Below are positions 8,614 through 16,969 of a stretch of DNA of 24,910 nucleotides, in pieces. Under the pieces are notes generated by a model. The model was not told where the DNA came from. It ran no database searches and saw only the letters and a list, made by a program, of their open reading frames with translations. A program made the position numbers and the translations under genes. This DNA is from JBLNCE01 sp050260415 (GTDB lineage: Bacteria > Bacillota > UBA4882 > JAAYXC01), in assembly GCA_050260415.1 (NCBI GenBank), contig JBLNCE010000101.1, positions 1 to 24,910 of the forward strand, given 5' to 3'. Every line of letters starts with the position of its first letter. The first letter of the stretch is position 1.

Positions 8614-10299
8614 ATGGGTGAACCGGGAAAGGTTCGTTACATGGCCGTGGTCATACTGATTTTAAGCGCCTTATCCAGCGGCTGCGCGCCGGTTCCCCCA
8701 CAGGTTCCAAGCGGCGCCATTACCGGGGACAAGGTGACGATCTTCTATTATCCTTGGTATGGCGCAGCGCGCCATTGGAACCAAAGATCGCACGTTCCCC
8801 CCGATGACATCGCTGCGACGTTCTATCCGAGCCTGGGGGCGTATAATTCCGCCGATCCGACGGTGATTGCCCAACACATGGCGGACATCAAACGCGCGGG
8901 CGTGCAAAACGTCGCGGTGAGCTGGTGGGGGATCGGCAGCTACGAGGACCAACGGCTCGCTGCCATTCTTGAGGCGGCGAACGCAGAAGGCCTCAAGGTG
9001 TGCGTCCATATCGAACCATACAGCGGCCGCACACCGGCGAGCATCAAGAACGACATCATCAACTTGAATGCACGTTTCAAGAGCCATGCGGCCTATCTGA
9101 AGGTGGCCCGGGCCACCAAGTACTCGTCCAGCACATCTCCCCGCCCGGTCTATTATGTCTGGGCTCCGGGCTTCGCGGGGACGCCAGCCTCCTTCGCCCC
9201 GGTCATGGACCAGTTGCATGGGGGTCCGGACAACAGCATCGTCATCGCCAACTATTGGAATGCAGCGGATGCCGACGCCGCCCATGTGGATGGAGCCTAT
9301 ACATACGATGTATATGCCGTGGATGGAGCGGGCGCCGGTGTGAATTTCAAGGATTGGTGCGCCGCGCTTAGGGGCATGAACCTTATTTCCTCCCCCACGG
9401 TCGGCCCGGGTTATGACGAGACGCGCTGCGTGTACAATACGCGGACCAAGGGCCGGGCCAACGGCGCAACGTACGATACGATGTGGGCGCGGGCCAAGGC
9501 GGCCGCCCCGGACTGGGTGAGCATTACTTCTTTCAACGAATGGCACGAAGGGTCGCAGATCGAACCGGCGCGGGCGAAATCCGTCATGGAGGGGGTGGAT
9601 TTCTATACGGGCTTCGAGGGCACGGGCGAGGACGGCAATCTTCCATTGAGCGGCATCATCGAGGACCAAGTGAATATGAAGGGCTACGGCGGAACGGCCA
9701 ACCCCACCGTGGCGGTGGTTTCCGCCGGGGACGCCGGCGTGGCGGCGGCGCCTGGCGGCCGAAGCAGGTACCTGCGGGCGCTTGGGTCCCGTGCCGGCAC
9801 GGGTGCATGCTACACGCATCTTGTCCTGTACAACCGCGACCAGGGCGGGCTGACCGGCGGCACCTGCCGATCCGTCGGTATCAGGGCCGGATCTATACTC
9901 ACTTACCAGATCTACCATCTCGCGTCGCCCAAGGCCATAGTGGACATGCGTTTCACGGATGGCACATACCTCCGCGACCTGGGGATTACTGTGGACGGGG
10001 CTCCTTTTCATCCGGCGTCCCGCACGACATCATCGGATCCTTTGAGGCAGTGGTTGACCGTGGTCGTCCCGCTGGACAAGGCCGCGGGCAAGACCGTGGA
10101 CCAAATCTACGTGGATTTCGAAGATGCGGCGGGCGGCGCCGAGACCGATTTCCGCGCCTACCTGGACAACATCAAGATCACCGGTTCCTTTACCTACATG
10201 AGCTATGAAGGTGCATATGGCAAGACGGGTTTGTCGGCGGAGTACGCGTATATCGATCGGACACGCCAGCAGATAGAGGGTTCCAAGTCGATGGAATGA
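8614..10299 (+). CDS. GH99 endo-alpha-mannosidase/endo-alpha-mannanase-like lipoprotein
   Basis: The protein has 561 residues. The lipobox ALSSGC (Cys24) predicts a surface lipoprotein. The GH99 domain spans about residues 40-325: FYYPWYGAARHWN near residue 44, then YPSLGAYNSADPTVIAQHM, VSWWG, and the active-site motif SFNEWHEGSQIEPA with Glu309 and Glu312. This E-x-x-E pair corresponds to the catalytic glutamates of characterised bacterial GH99 enzymes. GH99 cleaves inside alpha-mannan or Glc/Man-alpha-1,3-Man-alpha-1,2 units of high-mannose glycans. Residues about 385-522 form a beta-rich domain ending FRAYLDNIKITG, resembling the repeated module of the two secreted proteins downstream. Start ATG 8614 has GGGAGGA 6 nt before it; ATG 8599 and ATG 8641 are alternatives. 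It lies 26 nt after the beta-helix gene. Confidence 0.88.
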   Translation: MGEPGKVRYMAVVILILSALSSGCAPVPPQVPSGAITGDKVTIFYYPWYGAARHWNQRSHVPPDDIAATFYPSLGAYNSADPTVIAQHMADIKRAGVQNVAVSWWGIGSYEDQRLAAILEAANAEGLKVCVHIEPYSGRTPASIKNDIINLNARFKSHAAYLKVARATKYSSSTSPRPVYYVWAPGFAGTPASFAPVMDQLHGGPDNSIVIANYWNAADADAAHVDGAYTYDVYAVDGAGAGVNFKDWCAALRGMNLISSPTVGPGYDETRCVYNTRTKGRANGATYDTMWARAKAAAPDWVSITSFNEWHEGSQIEPARAKSVMEGVDFYTGFEGTGEDGNLPLSGIIEDQVNMKGYGGTANPTVAVVSAGDAGVAAAPGGRSRYLRALGSRAGTGACYTHLVLYNRDQGGLTGGTCRSVGIRAGSILTYQIYHLASPKAIVDMRFTDGTYLRDLGITVDGAPFHPASRTTSSDPLRQWLTVVVPLDKAAGKTVDQIYVDFEDAAGGAETDFRAYLDNIKITGSFTYMSYEGAYGKTGLSAEYAYIDRTRQQIEGSKSME

Positions 10300-10338
10300 T
10301 CGGCTAGATATCGTGCACTTCAGGAAAGGGGTTGTAAC

Positions 10339-13300
10339 ATGAATAAAGGTAGAACAAGGGGTATCACCGCCTTGTTGGCTTGCATCGCGTTCATCGGGAT
10401 CCTCTCCGCCTCCACCCAAGGCGCCTCCGGCACGATCCTGATGGAACCGTACCTGCAAGCGGTGACCACGGACAGTATCCAGGTTATGGTGGAAAGCAGC
10501 ACCAAAGACCCGATCACGGTGGAGTACGGCCAGACGGCTTCCTATGGCGCGAAAGCCGTGACGCAAGGCGTCGAGACCACGGAATACTCCCCGGCAACAT
10601 ACGTGCATAACATCAAGCTCACCGGCTTGCAGTCGAATACGCTGTATCACTACCGGGTCGTGCAGGCGGGTTACACAGGTTCCGACTACACTTTCACTAC
10701 CGGCGTCAATCCCGGGACCGGGTTCCGGTTCGCATTCGCCGCGGACTTTCGCACCGGTACAAGCGTCCATGATGCCGTTGCCGCGCGGATAAAGGAAGCC
10801 GCGCCAAGGTTCCTGCTCTACGGCGGAGATCTATGCGCCAACAGCACCTATCAATCGTTCAAGAGCGAGTTCTTCCGGCCGAACGAATTAGCGCTCATCT
10901 CCGGCACGGCCTTCTTCAACGCGCCGGGCAATCACGAGGGTTGGAAGGCGAACACAAAGGCGTTCACCCAGGCCCCAGAGTCCGGTTCCGGCACTCAGGA
11001 CTTCTATTCCTTCGATTACGGCGACCTGCACGTCCTCGTCCTCAATAACGAGTACCCCCTCTGGGAAGGAACTCCCCAGTACAAATTCGCCCAAGCTGAC
11101 CTGGCCGGCACGACCAAGGCGTGGAAGATCGCGATCGCGCACCGGCCGGCATACTGCGCCGGGGGGCATGGCGAAGACGGGGACATGAAGACCTTGACTA
11201 CGAAGGTCTTTGAACCCAACAAGGTCGATATGGTCCTGGGCGGACATAGCCACTTCTATCAGCATAACCTGGTCAACGGCATTCATCATATGGTACTCGG
11301 GACGGTAGGGGCGCCTTTCGCCGAGCCGGGCACCGCGGCTTATACCATCAAGTCGGTGAAGGATTATAACTTCGCCGTGGTGGACGTCACCCCCAGCACG
11401 TTCCATCTGGTGGTTTACAACAATAAAGGGGCAGTCCTCGACACCATCGACCTGACCAAGAGCAAACCAGGCGCACCGGCCCAGTGGACCGCCCCGGTCC
11501 CGACGCCGGCAACGGCATCGGCCCCGGAAAAGACGCCCGCGCCGACGCCGGCACCCACGCCCGCGGTAACCTTTGGGCAGCCGGCGAACGTACCGGCGGT
11601 ACAGGTCGACCTTACTCCTTACTACAACCAGGATGCCTTCAGCTACGACATTAACGGGGGCGACGGAAAGTATGACAACCCGCCGGACCTCGTGTACAGC
11701 GCCTACTCGGCGGATCTCGTCAAAGCCGACCCGGTCTTTGAAGGCGTGAGCTACAAGTATGGTCCGTTGAAAGACGGGGCGAACAACGCCGTCAAGTGCG
11801 AAGGCCAGACCATCAAACTGCCCGCGGGGCAATATTCGTCACTCAGATTCCTCGGCGCGGCCACGCAAGGCGATCAGACCGGCACTTTCGCCATCAACTA
11901 CACGGACGGGACGAGTACCGAGGTGAAGGTGACGCAGGTTGATTGGTGCTCGGCCTACACGAGCGGGCAAAAGATCGTGCAGGTCATGGACCACCGGCAC
12001 CGGGACGGCGTGGATGAATTCCTCAATACCCAGATCTTCGCCTATTACTTGACGCCGGCCGCCGGCAAGACGGTGGCGGGCCTGACCCTGCCGAAGAACC
12101 CGGACATCCACATACTTGCCCTGACGCTCGTGCTTTCTTCTGGGCAGTCGACACCGGCGGCGCCGGCGGCTCAGCAAAATGATACACCGGCCCTAATCGC
12201 CCGGGGTTCTGTCTGGAAATACTTCGACCAGGGCCAAGATCTGGGCACGGCTTGGCGCGAGCCCATGTATGACGACGGCAAGTGGTCCTCCGGACCGGCG
12301 GTCCTCGGCTACGGCGGCAAGGGCGAGGTCACGGTCGTCGGTTTCGGCAAAGATAGCGCCAACAAATACCCCACCACTTATTTCCGGAAGTCCTTCACGG
12401 TCAACAACGTCTCCTATTACCGGGAACTGACGTTAAAGATCTCCCGCGACGACGGGGCGATCGTCTACTTGAACGGCAAGCCTGTTTGCGTCACCAACAT
12501 GCCCAAGGACATAACGGCGGAAAACGTTACCTATAAGACGCTCGCCCTTGATTCGGGCAACGACTTCAGCTTCAAGACCTACACGGTCGACCCCAAGTTG
12601 CTGGTCAAAGGGACGAACGTCGTCGCCGTGGAAGTCCATCAGGCAAGCGCGTCCAGTTCCGATCTGATCTTCGACCTTGAACTCGTTGATTCAAGTCAGG
12701 CGTCGGCGGCGGTCACCGCCCCGGCGCCTGTTCCCCCGGCGCCCGCGACTGCGACCGGCTCGACTAAGGACTACTCGGGCGGTCTCCGCTTCGTCGTCTC
12801 CAGCGACCCTCAGGGCACCGACATCGGTTATCTCAACGGGACGGACGACGGCACCGCGGGGCCCAGGATGGTAAAGATCCTCAATGAAATAAAGAAGCTC
12901 AACCCCCAGCCCGCGTTCATGCTGATCGCCGGGGACCTGATCTCCGGACCCAACGACTCCGGCCGGCCCATTACCGATGTCGTGCCGCAATACGCGGCGT
13001 TTCGGAAGAACGTTACCTCCGTCTATCCAATTGAGTTCTTCTACCCGGCCATCGGCAACCATCAGGTCAAGGGCAAGTTCGAGGGCGAGGATCTATTCGG
13101 TAAGGCTTTTCCCGAATTCAAGGCGGAAGGATTCACGGAGGAATACGGACGGACCGTCTATTATTTCGACCGCGGCGACACCCGGTTTTTCGTCCTCAAT
13201 ACCAACCATCCCGGCGAGGAACATCGCATCGCGGACGAGCAGTTCAAATGGCTGGAAAAGAACATCGGCCCGGATAAGAAGCACCACGTCTTCATCATGC

Positions 13301-14892
13301 ACGAGCCGCCCTACGGCACCTGGCACAACTGCCAGGTCAACCCGAACCAGAATCCCGATACGCTGGATCGCTATCCGGCGGAACGGGACCGGCTCTGGAA
13401 CCTGATTGACAAGTCCAACGGCCCGATAGTCTTCGTGGGCCACGAGCATGTCTATTCCCGCCGGCATATCGACGATAAATTCAGCGCGAACGGGTTCAAC
13501 TTCACCCAGACCGTCTACCAGATTACCACCGGCGGTTTCGGCGGCGGAACGAACAGCGGCGCCCAGGACAAACGCCAGGTGGACGTGCTTCCCATGGGCG
13601 TCTGGCACTTCACGGTCGTTGACATCAAGGATGAAAACATCCGTGTACAAGCGATCGACATCAACGGCAAGGTAATCGATGAATTCGAGCAGGTGCAACG
13701 GCCGGTGATCCCGGCCGCCGCCCAGTCGGCCGGCGGACCGTCCGCCGTCAAGCAGGTGCATCTGAGCTGGAAACGAAATGATACCGCCGGGACAATGACC
13801 ATGACCTGGACTACTCCTACCAAGAGCGAGAGTATCGTGCAATACGGCACGACGCCGGCCTATGGCGCCCAAAAGACCGGCAGCTCGATATATTCGAAGG
13901 CGCTCGGCCTATATATACACACCGTGGAACTCGAGGGACTCAAGCCCAACACCGTCTACCACTACGCATGCGGATCGGCGGACAGCGGCTGGAGCGCCGA
14001 CCATACCTTCATCACCGCGCCTCCCAAGGGCACAAAGATGCCGCTCACGATCGGCGTCTGGTCGGACACCCAGGACGATCCCGGAGAGAATGCGACGTTT
14101 GCCGTGACGGGCGAGATCATCCAGAAGATGCTCGGCTTTAGTCCGCGCTTTACGATCCACGCCGGCGACCTGGTGGTGAACGGCGGCTACAAGAATAGTT
14201 GGCTCAACCTGCTCAGCGTAACCGAGCCGCTAAACGCGACCGCGCCGCTCATGACCACGCCGGGCAATCATGACAACCTCGGCGACCAGAAACTGCCGCC
14301 ATATTACTACGAGCTCTTCAATTTCCCGGAGAAAGAGGAGTGGTACTCCTTTGACTACGGCAACGTGCACTTCGTTTCCCTGCATACCGGCCGGCCGAAC
14401 GACGTCTCCGAGAAGCAGCTGCTCTTTGCGCCCGGCACACCGCAGTACGAATGGTTGAAGAACGATCTCAAGAAAGCAAGCGCGGACCCCGGCATCACCT
14501 GGAAGGTCGTGTACATGCACTATCCGCCTTACGCCGTGGGTGTCAGCGCGTCGGCGGCGGTGCGCAAGTACCTTGCCCCCCTGATGGACGAATACAAGGT
14601 CGATCTGGTGATCACCGGCCACCGCCATGCCTACGAGGCGATGGAGTCAATCAAGAGCGAGTCGATCGTGGAGAAGGGCCCCAATTACCGCGGCAATCCT
14701 CCGGGCACGGTCTATACGATCGTCGGACCGGCCGGCAGCAACCCCGCGGGCGGCGGCTCGCAGAGCTACACCGCCTATTCCGAGGTCGGATACGCGTTCG
14801 GCATCTTGACCATCGATGGCGGCAAGCTGAGTTATAAAGCGTACCACGAGGACGGCAAGGTCTTTGACGAGTGGGGCATTACGAAGCCCTAG
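10339..14892 (+). CDS. Secreted protein with three metallophosphoesterase domains and two carbohydrate-binding-like domains
   Basis: The protein has 1517 residues with a signal peptide at 1-29; the AGGAAAGGGG site fits ATG 10339. Order: purple-acid-phosphatase FN3 (30-120); phosphoesterase 1 (126-375: D136, GD164, GNHE at 197-200, GHSH at 302-305); a Pro/Thr/Ala linker; a beta-sandwich (418-610, LPAGQYSSLRFLGAAT, YTDGTS); a galactose-binding-like domain (618-792, DDGAIVYLNGKPV); a linker; phosphoesterase 2 (813-1110: SDPQ, GD866, GNH908, GHEH at 1034-1037); a second FN3 (1137-1232); phosphoesterase 3 (1236-1515: SDTQ, GD1277, GNHD, GHRH at 1427-1430). Domains 2 and 3 keep all five metal motifs. 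Domain 1 has D-F-R in place of D-x-Q/H. The family uses two metal ions to cleave phosphate esters; the substrate is unknown, with phosphomannan a possibility from context. Confidence 0.85.
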   Translation: MNKGRTRGITALLACIAFIGILSASTQGASGTILMEPYLQAVTTDSIQVMVESSTKDPITVEYGQTASYGAKAVTQGVETTEYSPATYVHNIKLTGLQSNTLYHYRVVQAGYTGSDYTFTTGVNPGTGFRFAFAADFRTGTSVHDAVAARIKEAAPRFLLYGGDLCANSTYQSFKSEFFRPNELALISGTAFFNAPGNHEGWKANTKAFTQAPESGSGTQDFYSFDYGDLHVLVLNNEYPLWEGTPQYKFAQADLAGTTKAWKIAIAHRPAYCAGGHGEDGDMKTLTTKVFEPNKVDMVLGGHSHFYQHNLVNGIHHMVLGTVGAPFAEPGTAAYTIKSVKDYNFAVVDVTPSTFHLVVYNNKGAVLDTIDLTKSKPGAPAQWTAPVPTPATASAPEKTPAPTPAPTPAVTFGQPANVPAVQVDLTPYYNQDAFSYDINGGDGKYDNPPDLVYSAYSADLVKADPVFEGVSYKYGPLKDGANNAVKCEGQTIKLPAGQYSSLRFLGAATQGDQTGTFAINYTDGTSTEVKVTQVDWCSAYTSGQKIVQVMDHRHRDGVDEFLNTQIFAYYLTPAAGKTVAGLTLPKNPDIHILALTLVLSSGQSTPAAPAAQQNDTPALIARGSVWKYFDQGQDLGTAWREPMYDDGKWSSGPAVLGYGGKGEVTVVGFGKDSANKYPTTYFRKSFTVNNVSYYRELTLKISRDDGAIVYLNGKPVCVTNMPKDITAENVTYKTLALDSGNDFSFKTYTVDPKLLVKGTNVVAVEVHQASASSSDLIFDLELVDSSQASAAVTAPAPVPPAPATATGSTKDYSGGLRFVVSSDPQGTDIGYLNGTDDGTAGPRMVKILNEIKKLNPQPAFMLIAGDLISGPNDSGRPITDVVPQYAAFRKNVTSVYPIEFFYPAIGNHQVKGKFEGEDLFGKAFPEFKAEGFTEEYGRTVYYFDRGDTRFFVLNTNHPGEEHRIADEQFKWLEKNIGPDKKHHVFIMHEPPYGTWHNCQVNPNQNPDTLDRYPAERDRLWNLIDKSNGPIVFVGHEHVYSRRHIDDKFSANGFNFTQTVYQITTGGFGGGTNSGAQDKRQVDVLPMGVWHFTVVDIKDENIRVQAIDINGKVIDEFEQVQRPVIPAAAQSAGGPSAVKQVHLSWKRNDTAGTMTMTWTTPTKSESIVQYGTTPAYGAQKTGSSIYSKALGLYIHTVELEGLKPNTVYHYACGSADSGWSADHTFITAPPKGTKMPLTIGVWSDTQDDPGENATFAVTGEIIQKMLGFSPRFTIHAGDLVVNGGYKNSWLNLLSVTEPLNATAPLMTTPGNHDNLGDQKLPPYYYELFNFPEKEEWYSFDYGNVHFVSLHTGRPNDVSEKQLLFAPGTPQYEWLKNDLKKASADPGITWKVVYMHYPPYAVGVSASAAVRKYLAPLMDEYKVDLVITGHRHAYEAMESIKSESIVEKGPNYRGNPPGTVYTIVGPAGSNPAGGGSQSYTAYSEVGYAFGILTIDGGKLSYKAYHEDGKVFDEWGITKP

Positions 14893-14979
14893 ACCCGAAA
14901 CACGGATACTGGGCGCCTTTTCCCTGGATCTATTGAAGCCAGTGCACTGTTGTGGATTCGTGGCCGACTCGTCGCTTTA

Positions 14980-14991
14980 AAGGATATATCC
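14980..14991 (+). promoter_or_regulatory. Copy 2 of the TATATC motif (AAGGATATATCC)
   Basis: It contains the perfect palindrome GGATATATCC. Similarity to copy 1 at 2455 continues downstream (CCA[TC]TTT, then CCGG[CG]AAGA), longer than the core motif. It lies 88 nt after the phosphoesterase gene. Confidence 0.35.
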
Positions 14992-15413
14992 ACTTTGCCG
15001 GGAAGATGGAAGGAAAATGAGGGGATGAACGACCTGCAACTTACCATCATTGATCTCGGGGGCTCCAACGCATCGGCCCTGGTTACGGGACGCCTGGAGG
15101 GGAGCATCAGAGCGCCGGGGGCCGATCAACCACAAGAGGGACCATGGCGTCTTACCGCCTTTCAGACCAAGCAGTCCGGCACCTGGAAGATCAGCCATTG
15201 CCATTTCCCCCAGTACTCCCGCCTCAGATGCTTGCTGTATCTGCCCGAGGGCTGCAAAGGTCGCGGAGGAAGGGGATCCGCCCTCTATCGTCCTTTCCCC
15301 CCAATGCCCGAAGGCCGATTTCTGCACCGGGCCGTACGAGAGGCCGTTTGCGATCTTTGGCCAGCGGTTGGGGTCATTGTTTTCCTACTTGGTTTTTCTC
15401 GGCCAAGCAGGAA

Positions 15414-15425
15414 TTGGCTATAACA
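15414..15425 (+). promoter_or_regulatory. Copy 3 of the TATATC motif (TTGGCTATAACA)
   Basis: It contains TATAAC at 15419-15424, a 5/6 match to a -10 box, but no convincing -35 box lies 17 nt before it. It shares TTGGCTATA exactly with copy 1. Confidence 0.3.
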
Positions 15426-15547
15426 TATGGAATAGATCACAGCAAATAACCAACGAGGAACTCCATCCCTTCTTGCCGGGTCTTTCCTCGAAGTGGTAAT
15501 TGCGCCGGGTATCGTGACCGATGCTCAGTCCTTTTTGCGCCCCCACA

Positions 15548-15559
15548 TTGGATATATCA
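15548..15559 (+). promoter_or_regulatory. Copy 4 of the TATATC motif (TTGGATATATCA)
   Basis: It lies 128 nt ahead of the lipoprotein start, a reasonable distance for a promoter or operator of that gene. Confidence 0.35.
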
Positions 15560-15686
15560 TTTAGTCAGTAAAGGCCGCTTCCCCGACAGTTACCCATCAC
15601 GCTGGCAGGGGGGGATGTCCATACATATAAGCATACGGTAATGTCCGACTAGCCATGTGACATGACGGAGAGGGGGAGAATCACGA

Positions 15687-16913
15687 ATGAACAGGCATGT
15701 AAAATCCTTGACCGCGGGATGTCTGCTCCTGGCATTGGTGGGTCTGTTGCTGATACCTTCGGGTTGCCAGCCGCCGCCGCAGCCGGTGCTCGATGACAAC
15801 GTACTAAAATTCACCATTACTTCGGATAACAGTGCCGACACCGGAAAGCACTGGTTCTGGAAGATCAATGTCGACGGCTACGTCTTCAAGTCAGGTGACA
15901 CTATAGAATATGATGTTTATTTGGGGAGCTATGTGGCAGGGCTTGGCGGCATCGAGATCTACACCAAGTCGTCGGAGCCGGCTCTGGCGAGCTTCAGGGG
16001 GCAACCGGACTGGATCGACAGTGACGGCCTTTCCGGCCATCCCAGTACGGACCTGAGAGCGAAAGCTTATACCCGGGATCCCCAGGGGACATGGTATCAC
16101 CGCGTACTGCCGGTGCCCGCGAACATGGTGGGCATCACCATGAGGGACTTTGATCTCGCCGTGGAACACACGTCGGTTTCCGAAACTTATGAGGTTTATT
16201 ATGATAACATCGTGATCAATTCCACGGATGGCACATCGAAGGTAATCTTCAAGGACGGGCGCGCCGGGGACCCCTCGGCCAACGAATCCCGGGGCGGTGT
16301 CGGTTATGATCCTTTAGCATCCAAGGTGGAAGTGATCAGGAAGGCCGACGTGCCCGTGGCGCCCGAACCCCCGGACGACGTGCTGAAGTTCGTAGCCACC
16401 TATACCGGGACAGCGCCGGCATCCGGCCATTACTACCACATCATCTCGAACGAGCCCATCTCGAACTACACCTGGCGGACAGGAGACACCATCGAGTACG
16501 ACGTCTTCCTCGCCGATAATATCGCGGGCCTGGGCGGTATCGAGATCTGGAACAAGGACGGCACCTCATTCAGGTCCCAGCCCGATTGGATCGACGATCA
16601 GGGCCTACACGGGCGGCCGAGCACGGACCTGAGCGCGAAAGCATACGGCAAGTGGTATCATCGCGTGTTGCCGTTACCGGCGGGTTATGCGGGAAAAATC
16701 GCCCAGCACTGGAACCTCGCGATCGAGTATGCGCCCCCGTCCGGCTCGCCGGTGTATACCGCATATTATGATAATATCGTCGTCAAGAACGGCGGTAATG
16801 TGGTCAAGACCATCTACGTCAATGGCGACCCGAGCCATAACAAGATGAACGGCGGGACCAACTACACTACTGTCGTAACGAAAGTGGACAAGGGAACCGT
16901 TTCCACTTTCTGA
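15687..16913 (+). CDS. Lipoprotein with two copies of a beta-rich, probably sugar-binding module
   Basis: The protein has 408 residues. The signal peptide ends in the lipobox IPSGC (Cys27), so it should be anchored to the cell surface. The rest is two homologous modules, about residues 39-217 and 232-402. Both carry the same landmarks: LKF near the start, SGDTIEYDVYL / TGDTIEYDVFL, AGLGGIEI, FR.QPDWID, HPSTDL/RPSTDL, TWYHRVLPVP / KWYHRVLPLP, an LA[VI]E strand and YYDNIV. I do not recognise a named family. The pattern, a beta-sandwich with conserved Trp/Tyr and a closing YDNIV strand, is typical of carbohydrate-binding modules. ATG 15687 has an AGAGGGGGAG site about 9 nt before it. It follows a 794-nt spacer and is 56 nt ahead of a one-module relative. 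The binding role is inferred. Confidence 0.82.
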   Translation: MNRHVKSLTAGCLLLALVGLLLIPSGCQPPPQPVLDDNVLKFTITSDNSADTGKHWFWKINVDGYVFKSGDTIEYDVYLGSYVAGLGGIEIYTKSSEPALASFRGQPDWIDSDGLSGHPSTDLRAKAYTRDPQGTWYHRVLPVPANMVGITMRDFDLAVEHTSVSETYEVYYDNIVINSTDGTSKVIFKDGRAGDPSANESRGGVGYDPLASKVEVIRKADVPVAPEPPDDVLKFVATYTGTAPASGHYYHIISNEPISNYTWRTGDTIEYDVFLADNIAGLGGIEIWNKDGTSFRSQPDWIDDQGLHGRPSTDLSAKAYGKWYHRVLPLPAGYAGKIAQHWNLAIEYAPPSGSPVYTAYYDNIVVKNGGNVVKTIYVNGDPSHNKMNGGTNYTTVVTKVDKGTVSTF

Positions 16914-16969
16914 CGGGCAGGGCATCTTGTCTGGTGATAGAAGGGCTTTAGATAAGGGGGAAGATAAGG

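Larger units (their letters stand above)
14893..15686. other. 794-nt intergenic region without a convincing gene
   Basis: No frame here looks like a normal gene. Overlapping open frames on both strands (for example 15025-15423 +, 15050-15499 +, 14977-15327 -) have shadow-like Arg/Pro/Gly-rich composition and no family resemblance. The stretch does hold three copies of the TTGG[AC]TATATC[CA] motif (14980, 15414, 15548), so it probably carries regulatory sites for the downstream lipoprotein genes. A decayed gene or a small RNA cannot be excluded. Confidence 0.5.

Noticed and set aside
11500..11570. Short tandem repeat in the phosphoesterase gene
   Set aside because: It encodes an ordinary Pro/Thr/Ala linker (TPAPTPAPTPA) between domains and is not a separate element or CRISPR array.
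15025..15423. Possible 132-codon gene in the 794-nt gap
   Set aside because: The purine run touches the ATG with no spacer, the translation is Arg/Pro/Gly-rich without a recognisable fold, and equally long frames overlap it on both strands.
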